A program made the translations under genes and the position numbers. From Candidatus Eiseniibacteriota bacterium (GTDB lineage Bacteria > Orphanbacterota > Orphanbacteria > Orphanbacterales > Orphanbacteraceae): DNA of 64,000 bases. Within the stretch, counting starts at the first letter, position 1; every line of letters starts with the position of its first letter. This document shows positions 52,619 to 60,475 of the stretch, one piece after another. The notes under the pieces were generated by a model. It saw only the letters and a list, made by a program, of their open reading frames with translations. It searched no databases and was not told the origin of the DNA. The stretch is taken from the NCBI GenBank assembly GCA_024276995.1, contig JAJRWB010000008.1, positions 62,001 through 126,000 of the forward strand. The letters are read 5' to 3'.

Positions 52619-53980
52619 ATGTATTGTCGCTATTTCGGGTTGTCGGAGGATCCGTTCCAGCTGACACCCGATCCGCAGTTTCTTTTTCTCGACGAAATCT
52701 ACCGCGAGGCGATGGCGCACCTCGAGTACGGCGTCACCGCCGGGCGCGGCTTCATCCTCCTCACCGGCGAGGTGGGCACCGGCAAGACGACGCTCGTCCA
52801 CTCGTTCCTCGATCGTTTCCACGAGCGGTTCGATACGGCGTTCATCTTCTCGACGGCGATGAACTTCGTCGAGCTTCTCAAGCTGATCCATGAAGACCTC
52901 GGCACGGGGGCGACGGGCGACTCCGAGGCGTTCCTCCTGATCGAATTGAATCGATATCTTCTTAAACAATATAAAAATGAACGAAAAACGGTTCTCATTC
53001 TCGATGAGGCGCAGAACCTTCCCCCCCACCTTCTCGAGAAGATACGAATGCTCTCGAACCTCGAGGCGAGAAAATCGAAATTGATCCAGATCGTTCTCGT
53101 CGGCCAGCCCGAGCTGGCCGCCCTTCTCGAACGGAAGGATCTTCGGCAGCTTCGCCAGCGCGTGGCGGTCCGTTTCGACCTTCCGCCGATGTCGGGGGCG
53201 CGCACGGAAGAGTATATCCGCCACCGGCTCTACGTGGCGGGCTGGTCGGAAGGGGAACTGTTCACCGCCGGCGCCCTCGAGAAGATTCACGGCGCGTCGG
53301 ACGGCATTCCAAGGCTGATCAATGTGATCTGTTCCAACGCCCTCCTCCTGGGGCTCGGCGAAGATACGAAGGTGATCGACGAAAGGCTCATCGACGAGGT
53401 GGTCCGCGATCTCGACAGGGGCGTTGTCGTACCGGCCGATGCTTCGTCGGACGAGGCGCGCCTGCTTGCCGGCACGCAGCCCGCCGTCGCGCGGTCGCAC
53501 GGCGGCGGGCGGGACGAGACGTCCGGTGCCTCCTTCCCGGCCGTGGGGGTGGGCGACGGCCCGCTCACGGCGGACGAGGCGGCGGCGTACATGAGGATCT
53601 CGACGAAAACCGCGCGCGCCCTCTTCCGGAAAGGGGCGATTCCCGCGTCGAAAATCGGGCGCGGGTGGCGCGTCTTCCGGAGCGATCTCGACGAGTACAT
53701 ACGGTCGGGCGGCACGGGTGGGGAAGAGCGAACCGCCGGTGAGGAGATTCCCGGCGGCGCCGGAATCGAAGCACCCCCGTCCGCCGAGGCGATCGCTCCC
53801 GCCGGTCTCGCCGAGGCGATCGAAAAGAAATGGGCGAGCGCCCGGGACGCATACCGGTGCGCCGGCGACGAACACGGGGAGTACGATGAAAGTTCTTGTC
53901 ACGGGGGGAGCGGGCTATATCGGGAGTCACACGGTGAAGGAACTCCTTCGGAAGGGATACGATCCACTCATCGTGGATGA
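52619..53980 (+). CDS. ExeA/GspA-type AAA ATPase fused to excisionase-like HTH domain
   Basis: A 453-residue protein. MYCRYFGLSEDPFQLTPDPQ is the usual start of ExeA-like ATPases, followed by Walker A LTGEVGTGKTTLVHSF, Walker B VLILDEAQNLPPHLL, LVGQPELAALLE and the LRQRVAVRFDLPP region. After a linker, residues about 325-370 form an excisionase-family helix-turn-helix (LTADEAAAYMRISTKTARAL then IGRGWRVFRSDLDEYI). The C-terminal tail is low-complexity Ala/Glu sequence and its last 31 codons overlap the start of galE. A short AT-rich patch occurs inside the ATPase domain. Such ATPases often accompany polysaccharide export or secretion genes. Confidence 0.82.
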   Translation: MYCRYFGLSEDPFQLTPDPQFLFLDEIYREAMAHLEYGVTAGRGFILLTGEVGTGKTTLVHSFLDRFHERFDTAFIFSTAMNFVELLKLIHEDLGTGATGDSEAFLLIELNRYLLKQYKNERKTVLILDEAQNLPPHLLEKIRMLSNLEARKSKLIQIVLVGQPELAALLERKDLRQLRQRVAVRFDLPPMSGARTEEYIRHRLYVAGWSEGELFTAGALEKIHGASDGIPRLINVICSNALLLGLGEDTKVIDERLIDEVVRDLDRGVVVPADASSDEARLLAGTQPAVARSHGGGRDETSGASFPAVGVGDGPLTADEAAAYMRISTKTARALFRKGAIPASKIGRGWRVFRSDLDEYIRSGGTGGEERTAGEEIPGGAGIEAPPSAEAIAPAGLAEAIEKKWASARDAYRCAGDEHGEYDESSCHGGSGLYRESHGEGTPSEGIRSTHRG

Positions 53981-54872
53981 TCTTTCCGAGGGGCACGCCG
54001 AAGCGGTCCCGCCCGATCGGCTCCACCGCTTCTCCCTCTCCGACACCGGCGAACTGCGCGCCTTCCTGGAACGGGAAGAAGTCGACGCGGTGATCCACTT
54101 CGCCGCCCATTGCTACGTCGGCGAGTCGATGGAGGACCCGCTCAAGTACTACAGGAACAACGCGGCGAACGCCTTGAATCTCTTGGAGGAGACGGTGCGC
54201 GCCGGCGTGCGGCGCTTCGTCTTTTCGTCGACGTGTGCCACATACGGCGAACCGAGGAGGCTTCCCCTCAGAGAAGATCACCCGCAAGACCCGGTCAACG
54301 TTTATGGAGATACGAAATTAGTGGTGGAGAAGATGCTCCGCGCCCTCGATCGCTCCCACCGGTTCCGGAGCATCTCGCTACGCTACTTCAATGCCTCCGG
54401 CGCCGATCCGGAAGGGGAACTCGGCGAGGACCACCACCCCGAAACCCACCTGATCCCCCTCGTCCTCCAGGTCGCCCTCGGCCAAAGGGACGAGATCCGC
54501 ATCTTCGGCGACGATTACGACACCCCCGACGGCACATGTATCCGCGACTACATCCACGTGGTCGATCTCGCCGCGGCCCACATCCGGGCCCTCGAGTACC
54601 TCGACGCGGGAGGGGAGACCGACGCGTTCAACGTGGGCACCGGCAACGGGTTCTCGGTGCGCGAGGTGGTCGACGCCGCCCGGAGGATCACCGGCCACCC
54701 GATCCCGGCACTCGTCGATCCGCGCCGGCCGGGCGACCCGGCGGAACTGGTCGCCGAAAGCACGAAGATCCGCGAGAAGCTGGGATGGGAGCCGCGTTTC
54801 ACCGCGGCGGAGGAGATCATCCGCACGGCGTGGGAGTGGCACAGGAATCACCCGGACGGCTACACCGATTGA
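53886..54872 (+). CDS. galE: UDP-glucose 4-epimerase
   Basis: GalE interconverts UDP-glucose and UDP-galactose (or the GlcNAc forms). The 328-residue extended SDR has LVTGGAGYIGSHTVKELL, VIHFAAHCYVGESMEDP, and the catalytic YxxxK in VYGDTKLVVEKML; FNASGADPEGELGEDHHPET and DTPDGTCIRDYIHVVDLAAA are GalE signatures. GGGGAG precedes ATG 53886. The start lies 95 bp inside the upstream ATPase gene, which is a long overlap. Together with the nucleotide-sugar genes at 27713-33350 it supplies precursors for surface glycans. Confidence 0.96.
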   Translation: MKVLVTGGAGYIGSHTVKELLRKGYDPLIVDDLSEGHAEAVPPDRLHRFSLSDTGELRAFLEREEVDAVIHFAAHCYVGESMEDPLKYYRNNAANALNLLEETVRAGVRRFVFSSTCATYGEPRRLPLREDHPQDPVNVYGDTKLVVEKMLRALDRSHRFRSISLRYFNASGADPEGELGEDHHPETHLIPLVLQVALGQRDEIRIFGDDYDTPDGTCIRDYIHVVDLAAAHIRALEYLDAGGETDAFNVGTGNGFSVREVVDAARRITGHPIPALVDPRRPGDPAELVAESTKIREKLGWEPRFTAAEEIIRTAWEWHRNHPDGYTD

Positions 54873-54898
54873 CACGCCCCGCGCGGACCGATAGAATC
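54870..54898 (+). promoter_or_regulatory. Sigma70-type promoter for the TlpA-like lipoprotein gene
   Basis: TTGACA (54870-54875, overlapping the galE stop), a 17-bp spacer and TAGAAT (54893-54898) form a near-consensus promoter. The predicted start is near 54905, about 40 nt before the TTG at 54945. Confidence 0.75.
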
Positions 54899-54944
54899 GC
54901 CTGAACAACGAAGATCCCCCATGACTCGGACAAAGGAGTTTTCA

Positions 54945-55460
54945 TTGAATACCGTTCTTTACCGGACGGCGGCCGTGGCCGCCCTTCTCGTTCTCCTCAT
55001 CGGCTGCGGCGGAAAGAAGAAAGAAGCGGAGGAGAGTTCGAACGCACTGAAGGCGGCCGATTTCACCGTCGCCCTGGTCGGCGACGAGGGGAAGACCGTT
55101 TCCCTCGCCGACTACAAGGGGAAGGTGCTGATCCTCGATTTCTGGGCGACCTGGTGTCCTCCCTGCCGGCGCGAAATCCCCCACTTCAACGATCTTTATT
55201 CCCGTTACAAGGGCGAGGGGCTCGAGATCCTCGGCGCGTCGGTCGACCAGGGGGGAGCGGACGTGGTGAAACGCTTCATGAAGGGCACCCCGATCGACTA
55301 CCCGAGCGGCATGGCACCGGCCGACATGCAGGCGGCGTACGGCCCGATCCGTTCGATCCCGACGACATACGTGATCGATCGGAAGGGAAGGGTGCAAAGG
55401 AAGCTCGTCGGCTACCAGGACATTTCGGTGTTCGAGAAGATCCTGGAAGAACTCCTCTGA
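54945..55460 (+). CDS. TlpA/ResA-type thioredoxin-like lipoprotein
   Basis: A 171-residue lipoprotein with a thioredoxin fold. The signal peptide ends in LLIGC, so the mature protein is lipid-anchored outside the cytoplasm. The redox site is LDFWATWCPPCRREIPHFN, and SIPTTYVIDRKGRV carries the cis-Pro. TlpA/ResA proteins reduce disulfides in the periplasm, often for cytochrome c maturation, which suits a genome with the multiheme lipoprotein at 45181. TTG 54945 is chosen because AAAGGAG lies six bases before it; an ATG at 54921 has no site. Confidence 0.9.
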   Translation: MNTVLYRTAAVAALLVLLIGCGGKKKEAEESSNALKAADFTVALVGDEGKTVSLADYKGKVLILDFWATWCPPCRREIPHFNDLYSRYKGEGLEILGASVDQGGADVVKRFMKGTPIDYPSGMAPADMQAAYGPIRSIPTTYVIDRKGRVQRKLVGYQDISVFEKILEELL

Positions 55461-55527
55461 CCGATCGCTACAGGGAAGCGGAGGCACCCTCCGCGCGGCG
55501 GTTCCGCGCGGGCGATCGCCGCCGGCC

Positions 55528-56739
55528 ATGTCGATGAACGGGAACGAGAAAAAGATCCTTCTCTTCGGGGCGATCTCCCATGCCCTCTGTCACGGCTACA
55601 TGCTCATCCTCCCGGCGGTGCTTCTCTTGGTGAAGGGGGATTTCGGCACGGGACTCTTCGAGGTCGGCATGGTGGGGAACGCGGCCTACTTCGCCTTCGG
55701 CCTCGGCGCGTTGCCCGCCGGGTACTTCGCCGACCGTTTCGGCGGCCGCGGCATGGTGCGCACCTTCCTCTTCGGCGCCGCTCTGACCGCGATCCTCTTG
55801 TCGGCGTCTCCCACGCTGCCGGTTCTCGCCGGTGGTTTTCTCCTCCTCGGCTTTTTCTGTTCCCTTTACCATCCTTCCGGTCTCTCGCTCGTTTCGAAGA
55901 TCCGCCGCCGCGGACACGCCCTCGCATGGCACGGCGTCTGGGGAAACCTGAGCATCGCCCTGGCGCCCGTGGTGTTCGCCCTTCTCGGGAGCCGCTTCGG
56001 GTGGCGCGGCGCCTACATCATCGCCGGTGCGGCGGGGCTCGCCGTGGCGGTGGGCGCCCTTTTCATCCGTTTCGATCCGCCTCACCGCGAAGTGGGGGAG
56101 AAAAGGGGAGCACTCGCCGAGCCGGGCCGTACTGGGAGACTCGCCCTCCTCTACGGCATGGTCGCGCTCAACGGCTTCGTCTATCGGGGTATGCTCACAT
56201 TCCTTCCCGCGTGGCTCGGCAGCTCGACGGGCGATGCCGCCGCCGGTGCCGTCGTCCGGGGCGGGGTGGTCACTTCCGCGGCGCTCCTCCTCGGCATCGC
56301 CGGGCAGCTGTTCGGAGGAAAGATGTATGAACGGTTCAGTCATGAAAAATTGCTGTTCGTCCTTCTCGTCTCGGCCGTGCCCTTCCTCTTCGGTACCGGC
56401 CGTCTCGCCTGGCCGTTCCTCGCGTTCTCGGCGGCCCTCTTCCTCTTCTTCCACTTTGCCGGCCAGCCTGTGGTGAACGGTTTGGTGGCGGAGTACACCC
56501 GGACCGCCAGGCGTAGCGCCGGATACGGCTTTTCGTTCTTCCTTTCCTTCGGAGCCGGGTCGTTCGCGTCGAGCGCTTCGGGATACGTGGCCGATCGCTT
56601 CGGCATGGGGGAGCTGTTCACTTTTCTCACCGCCTTCGCCGCAGTCTTATCGGTGGTCGCCATCGTGCTGATCGTGAAGAGCGCCGATCGTTCCGCGGCG
56701 GAGGGTCGGAGTGGGGAGGGGGAAGAGTATGCGACCTGA
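55528..56739 (+). CDS. Major facilitator superfamily transporter
   Basis: A 403-residue polytopic membrane protein with twelve probable helices in two six-helix halves. Loop 2-3 carries GYFADRFGGRGMVR, the MFS signature region (Gx(L/A)ADRxGR-like), and the family's even length and Gly/Phe-rich helices fit. The fosmidomycin-resistance-type start (LFGAISHALCHGYMLILPAV) is recognisable. The substrate is unknown. It starts at ATG 55528 and overlaps the downstream amidohydrolase by 11 bp, so the pair may handle one compound. Confidence 0.85.
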   Translation: MSMNGNEKKILLFGAISHALCHGYMLILPAVLLLVKGDFGTGLFEVGMVGNAAYFAFGLGALPAGYFADRFGGRGMVRTFLFGAALTAILLSASPTLPVLAGGFLLLGFFCSLYHPSGLSLVSKIRRRGHALAWHGVWGNLSIALAPVVFALLGSRFGWRGAYIIAGAAGLAVAVGALFIRFDPPHREVGEKRGALAEPGRTGRLALLYGMVALNGFVYRGMLTFLPAWLGSSTGDAAAGAVVRGGVVTSAALLLGIAGQLFGGKMYERFSHEKLLFVLLVSAVPFLFGTGRLAWPFLAFSAALFLFFHFAGQPVVNGLVAEYTRTARRSAGYGFSFFLSFGAGSFASSASGYVADRFGMGELFTFLTAFAAVLSVVAIVLIVKSADRSAAEGRSGEGEEYAT

Positions 56740-58267
56740 TTCGCGCGACTTTTCCGTCGGCACGGTGAGGGCCTTCCTCGGTGCACGGATCGGCCTCGAG
56801 GGGGACCGCTCCGGCGCCGACTCGATCCTGGTGAGGGGCGACACGATCCGCGCCGTCGGGCGGCGCGACGAGATCGAAGCGGCGCTTTCCCCTTCGGCCG
56901 AGAAGGTCTCTCTTGGAGGCGGGGTGCTCCTTCCCGGCTTTCACGACGCCCACGTCCATCTTTGTCACGAGGGGAGGTACGCGATGCGCCCCGCGCTCGG
57001 GACGAGCCGTTCCCTGGGCGAGGCACTCGCCATGATGGCGGATCGCGCGAAGCGCTCGGCGGACGCGGTTCTCTTCGCCGAGGGGTTCGACGAATCGGCG
57101 TGGCCGGATGGTCGGATCCCGACGAGGGAGCAGCTCGACCGGATCGAAGCGCGCCGCCCCCTCATCGCGCGGAGGGTGTGCGGCCACATCGCCGTGGCGA
57201 ACGGCGCGGCGCTCGCGGCGATTCCGGAAGGGACGGCGGGCGTCGACCGACCGAGCGGACGGCTGGAGGAGGATGTCGTCTTCCGTCTCGAGCAGGATTT
57301 CTTCCCCCCCACGGAGGAGGAAGATCGCGCCTCGATCGTCCTCGCCCAGGAGAACGCTCTTTCCATGGGCGTTACCACGGTGCACGAGATCGACATTCCC
57401 GGCGTGCTCCGCGCGTACCGCTCCCTCGATGAAGAGGGCGCGTTGAAACTTTCGGTCCGTTTCTTCGTCCATGCGCCGATCGCCGAGGCGGCCGCTCTGC
57501 GAGGCGGCGCGGCCGGGCGGAACGTCGGCGTTGCCGGGGCGAAGATCTTCCTCGATGGTTCGATCGGGGGATGCACCGCCGCGGTGAACGAGCCGTATCG
57601 TTCGGGCGGCAGGGGGGAACTCCTTCTCGATGTTCCCCAGATCGTCGCCCGCTTCACCGAGGCGGACCGCCTGGCGCTGCCGCTGGCGGTGCACGCCATC
57701 GGCGACCGGGCACTCGAGGCGGCGGTCGAGGCGGAGGAGATCGTTGTCGCGAAGAGAAAACGCGCCCCGGGAGAGACCTTTCCGCCGAGACGGCTCGAGC
57801 ACGCCGAGATGCTTTCGGTCGGCGTCGCGGAAAGGGCGCATCGCCTCGGCATGCTCCTGAGCATGCAACCGAACTTCCAGGGCCGTTGGGGGGTGAGGGG
57901 CGGCCTATACGAAAAGCGCCTGGGAAAGGAGAGGACCGCCGCGCTGAACCGTGCCGGGACTTGGATCCGCTCCGGTTATCCCGTCGCCTTCGGATCGGAC
58001 GCCATGCCCTTCGATCCGTTCTACGGCATCGAGAGCGCGCTGAACCATCCCGTCCCCACCGAGAGGATCCCCCTCGTCGAGGCGGTGCGCGCCTTCACCG
58101 AGGAGGGGGCGCTCTTCGCACCTTCCGATCCACCGTCGGGAAGACTCGTTCCGGGAACGCGTGCGGACTTCCTCTGGTTCGACCGCATCCCCCCGCCGGG
58201 CGAACCGCTCCGGCGGGAAGATCTTCGTTTCACCGTGTCGGGCGGGAGGACGGTTCATGAGCGGTAA
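56729..58267 (+). CDS. YtcJ-like metal-dependent amidohydrolase
   Basis: A 512-residue amidohydrolase-superfamily protein. The metal site is FHDAHVHLCHEG, and VAGAKIFLDGSIGGCTAAVN, LAVHAIGDRALEAAVEA, RLEHAEMLS, MQPNFQGRWG and FGSDAMPFDPFYGIESALN follow in the order of the YtcJ/N-substituted formamide deformylase group. The substrate is unknown. GGGGAGGGGGAAG lies before ATG 56729. It overlaps rarA by 11 bp at its end. Confidence 0.9.
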   Translation: MRPDSRDFSVGTVRAFLGARIGLEGDRSGADSILVRGDTIRAVGRRDEIEAALSPSAEKVSLGGGVLLPGFHDAHVHLCHEGRYAMRPALGTSRSLGEALAMMADRAKRSADAVLFAEGFDESAWPDGRIPTREQLDRIEARRPLIARRVCGHIAVANGAALAAIPEGTAGVDRPSGRLEEDVVFRLEQDFFPPTEEEDRASIVLAQENALSMGVTTVHEIDIPGVLRAYRSLDEEGALKLSVRFFVHAPIAEAAALRGGAAGRNVGVAGAKIFLDGSIGGCTAAVNEPYRSGGRGELLLDVPQIVARFTEADRLALPLAVHAIGDRALEAAVEAEEIVVAKRKRAPGETFPPRRLEHAEMLSVGVAERAHRLGMLLSMQPNFQGRWGVRGGLYEKRLGKERTAALNRAGTWIRSGYPVAFGSDAMPFDPFYGIESALNHPVPTERIPLVEAVRAFTEEGALFAPSDPPSGRLVPGTRADFLWFDRIPPPGEPLRREDLRFTVSGGRTVHER

Positions 58268-59633
58268 TGTCGGCGATTCTCTCTTTCCGGAAGAGGGCGC
58301 CGGAGAGGTCTTCGCTCGTCCGGGTGCTTCGCCGTCGCCGCTGGCGGACAGGCTTCGCCCGCGGACCCTCGAGGAGGCGGTCGGCCAGCGCCATCTTCTC
58401 CGTCCCGGGGGCGTGCTCGACATGATCATCCGTTCGAAAGAGCCGGTCTCGATGATCCTGCGCGGTCCTCCGGGGACGGGAAAGACCACCCTCGCCCGGC
58501 TGATCGCGCGCTACGCCGGCGCCCGGTTCATCGAGTTCTCCGCCGTCCTTTCGGGGGTGAAGGATATCCGCGAGGCGGTGGCCCGGGCGAAGGAGGCGAT
58601 CCGCCGCGAGGGCCGGCGGACGGTCCTCTTCGTCGACGAGATCCACCGCTTCAACAAGGCGCAACAAGACGCTTTCCTCCCCCACATGGAAAGCGGGACG
58701 ATCGTCCTCATCGGCGCCACCACGGAAAACCCGTCGTTCGAAGTGAACGCGGCGCTCCTTTCGCGGACGCGGGTGTTCACGCTCGAACCGCTCGACGAGG
58801 ACGATATCATCACCCTCCTCGACCGGGCGCTCGCCGACGACGAGCGGGGACTCGGCGGCATGGGGCTTCGTCTCGACGCCGACGGAATGAGATGGATCGC
58901 CCGCTACGCCGAAGGAGACGCGAGGCGGGCGCTCTCCCTCCTCGAGCTTGCCGGGCGGATCGCGGCGGCGCGAAGCGGCGACGACCGCGGCGGGATCGAC
59001 GTCGAGTTGCTCCATTCGGCGGCGCAGAAAGCGCTCCTCTACGACAAGTCGGGCGAGGAGCACTTCAACCTGATCTCGGCGCTCCACAAGTCGATCCGCG
59101 GGAGCGACGTCGACGCGTCGCTCTACTGGGCCGCGAGGATGCTCGACGCCGGCGAGGACCCCCTCTACCTCCTCCGCCGTCTCGTCCGGATCGCCCTGGA
59201 GGACATCGGCCTCGCCGATCCGCGCAGTCTCGCCCTCGCGCGCGACGCGATGGAGACGTACCGCCTCCTCGGTTCGCCCGAGGGGGATCTCGCCGTGGCG
59301 GAGGCGGTGGTCTACCTCGCCCTGGCGCCGAAGTCGAACGCCCTCTACACCGCCTTCGACGCCGCCCGCGATGATGTCCGCTCCCGGCCGAACCTTCCGG
59401 TTCCCAAGACGATCCGGGACGCGCCGACGCGCCTGATGAAGGATGAAGGATACGGGAAGGGATATGTTTACAACCCCGACGATCCGGAAGGGGCGATGGC
59501 GCAGGAGTATTTCCCCGAGAATCTCCGGGGGAGGCGATACTACCATCCTACCGCGGAGGGGGAGGAGCGGGAAATCCGTTCCCGGCTGCAAAAGTGGCTC
59601 GACGGAAGGCGCCGGGCTCGCGGGAAGCGGTGA
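58257..59633 (+). CDS. rarA: Replication-associated recombination AAA ATPase RarA (MgsA)
   Basis: RarA is a clamp-loader-like ATPase acting at stalled forks. The 458-residue protein has [20 protein letters not shown], Walker [17 protein letters not shown], Walker [21 protein letters not shown], sensor 1 [32 protein letters not shown], and the RarA-specific C-terminal [19 protein letters not shown] and [26 protein letters not shown] precedes the ATG, and the gene overlaps the amidohydrolase by 11 bp. A convergent gene lies 30 bp downstream. Confidence 0.95.
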   Translation: MSGNVGDSLFPEEGAGEVFARPGASPSPLADRLRPRTLEEAVGQRHLLRPGGVLDMIIRSKEPVSMILRGPPGTGKTTLARLIARYAGARFIEFSAVLSGVKDIREAVARAKEAIRREGRRTVLFVDEIHRFNKAQQDAFLPHMESGTIVLIGATTENPSFEVNAALLSRTRVFTLEPLDEDDIITLLDRALADDERGLGGMGLRLDADGMRWIARYAEGDARRALSLLELAGRIAAARSGDDRGGIDVELLHSAAQKALLYDKSGEEHFNLISALHKSIRGSDVDASLYWAARMLDAGEDPLYLLRRLVRIALEDIGLADPRSLALARDAMETYRLLGSPEGDLAVAEAVVYLALAPKSNALYTAFDAARDDVRSRPNLPVPKTIRDAPTRLMKDEGYGKGYVYNPDDPEGAMAQEYFPENLRGRRYYHPTAEGEEREIRSRLQKWLDGRRRARGKR

Positions 59634-59663
59634 GACGCGGCGCGAAGCGCCCCTTCGACACGG

Positions 59664-60356
59664 TCAGTCGCGGAGCGAGTAGCGGATGATGAAGTAGAAC
59701 GCGGCGAGCGCGTCCTTCCAGCCGATCTTCTTTCCTTCCGAGTAGTCGCGCCCGTCGTAGGTGATGCCGATCTCGTAGACCCGGCACCGCCGCCGGGCGA
59801 TCTTCGCGGTGATCTCCGGCTCGAAGCCGAAGCGGTTCGCCTCGAGGGGGATCGACTTGAGCAGGTCGGAGCGGAACACCTTGTAGCATGTCTCCATGTC
59901 GGTGAGATTCAGGTTGGTGAACATGTTCGAGACGAGCGTGAGGAGCTGGTTGCCGAGGAAGTGCCAGAACAGGTGCACCCTCCCCGGTTCGCCTCCCTTG
60001 AAGCGTGAACCGTATACGACGTCCGCCCTGCCGTCGACGATCGGCGCCACCAGGCGCGGGTATTCGGCCGGGTTGTACTCGAGGTCGGCGTCCTGCACGA
60101 GGGCGATCTCCCCCTCGATCGCCGGGATGCCGGTGCGGATCGCCGCCCCCTTCCCCTTGTTTCGCTCGTGAAAGAGAACGCGTACATTGTCGTTTTCCGA
60201 TTCGATCTCCTTGAGGATCTTCCGTGTGCCGTCGGTGGAGTAGTCATCGATCATGATGATCTCCTTGTCGACGTCGACCTGCTGGATCCTCTGGACGATC
60301 TCGCGCACCGTGTCCCGCTCGTTGAACACGGGAACCAGCACAGACAAAAGCGGCAT
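59664..60356 (-). CDS. Glycosyltransferase family 2 (dolichyl/polyprenyl-phosphate mannosyltransferase-like)
   Basis: A 230-residue GT-A enzyme of the DPM1/GtrB-like GT2 group, which load a sugar onto a polyprenyl phosphate for surface modification or build polysaccharides. It has LSVLVPVFNERDTVREIV, IDDYSTDGTRKIL, the acidic LVQDADLEYNPAEYP metal site and KGGEPGRVHLFWHFLGN. The C-terminal end is soluble, without the long hydrophobic tail of GtrB. GGAGG sits five bases before ATG 60356, so the in-frame GTG at 60368 is not used. It has its own promoter, divergent from the M23 gene. Confidence 0.92.
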   Translation of the reverse strand: MPLLSVLVPVFNERDTVREIVQRIQQVDVDKEIIMIDDYSTDGTRKILKEIESENDNVRVLFHERNKGKGAAIRTGIPAIEGEIALVQDADLEYNPAEYPRLVAPIVDGRADVVYGSRFKGGEPGRVHLFWHFLGNQLLTLVSNMFTNLNLTDMETCYKVFRSDLLKSIPLEANRFGFEPEITAKIARRRCRVYEIGITYDGRDYSEGKKIGWKDALAAFYFIIRYSLRD

Positions 60357-60390
60357 ATCATCCTCCACGGCTCGACGCTCACCGGAATGG

Positions 60391-60420
60391 AGCGTATCGC
60401 CGAGGCGCCGTAACTGTCAA
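60391..60420 (-). promoter_or_regulatory. Promoter for the GT2 gene (divergent)
   Basis: On the minus strand TTGACA (60420-60415), an 18-bp spacer and TACGCT (60396-60391). It starts transcription near 60384 and faces away from the M23 promoter, which begins 20 bp to the right. Confidence 0.65.
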
Positions 60421-60439
60421 TGAAAACCGGGTGTTAGGC

Positions 60440-60468
60440 TTGACAACACCGCACCGTGCCGATACGGT
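60440..60468 (+). promoter_or_regulatory. Sigma70-type promoter giving a leaderless M23 peptidase transcript
   Basis: TTGACA (60440-60445), a 17-bp spacer and TACGGT (60463-60468). The -10 box ends 7 bp before ATG 60476, so transcription should begin at the start codon or within a base of it. No Shine-Dalgarno site is present. Confidence 0.6.
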
Positions 60469-60475
60469 GCCTCCC

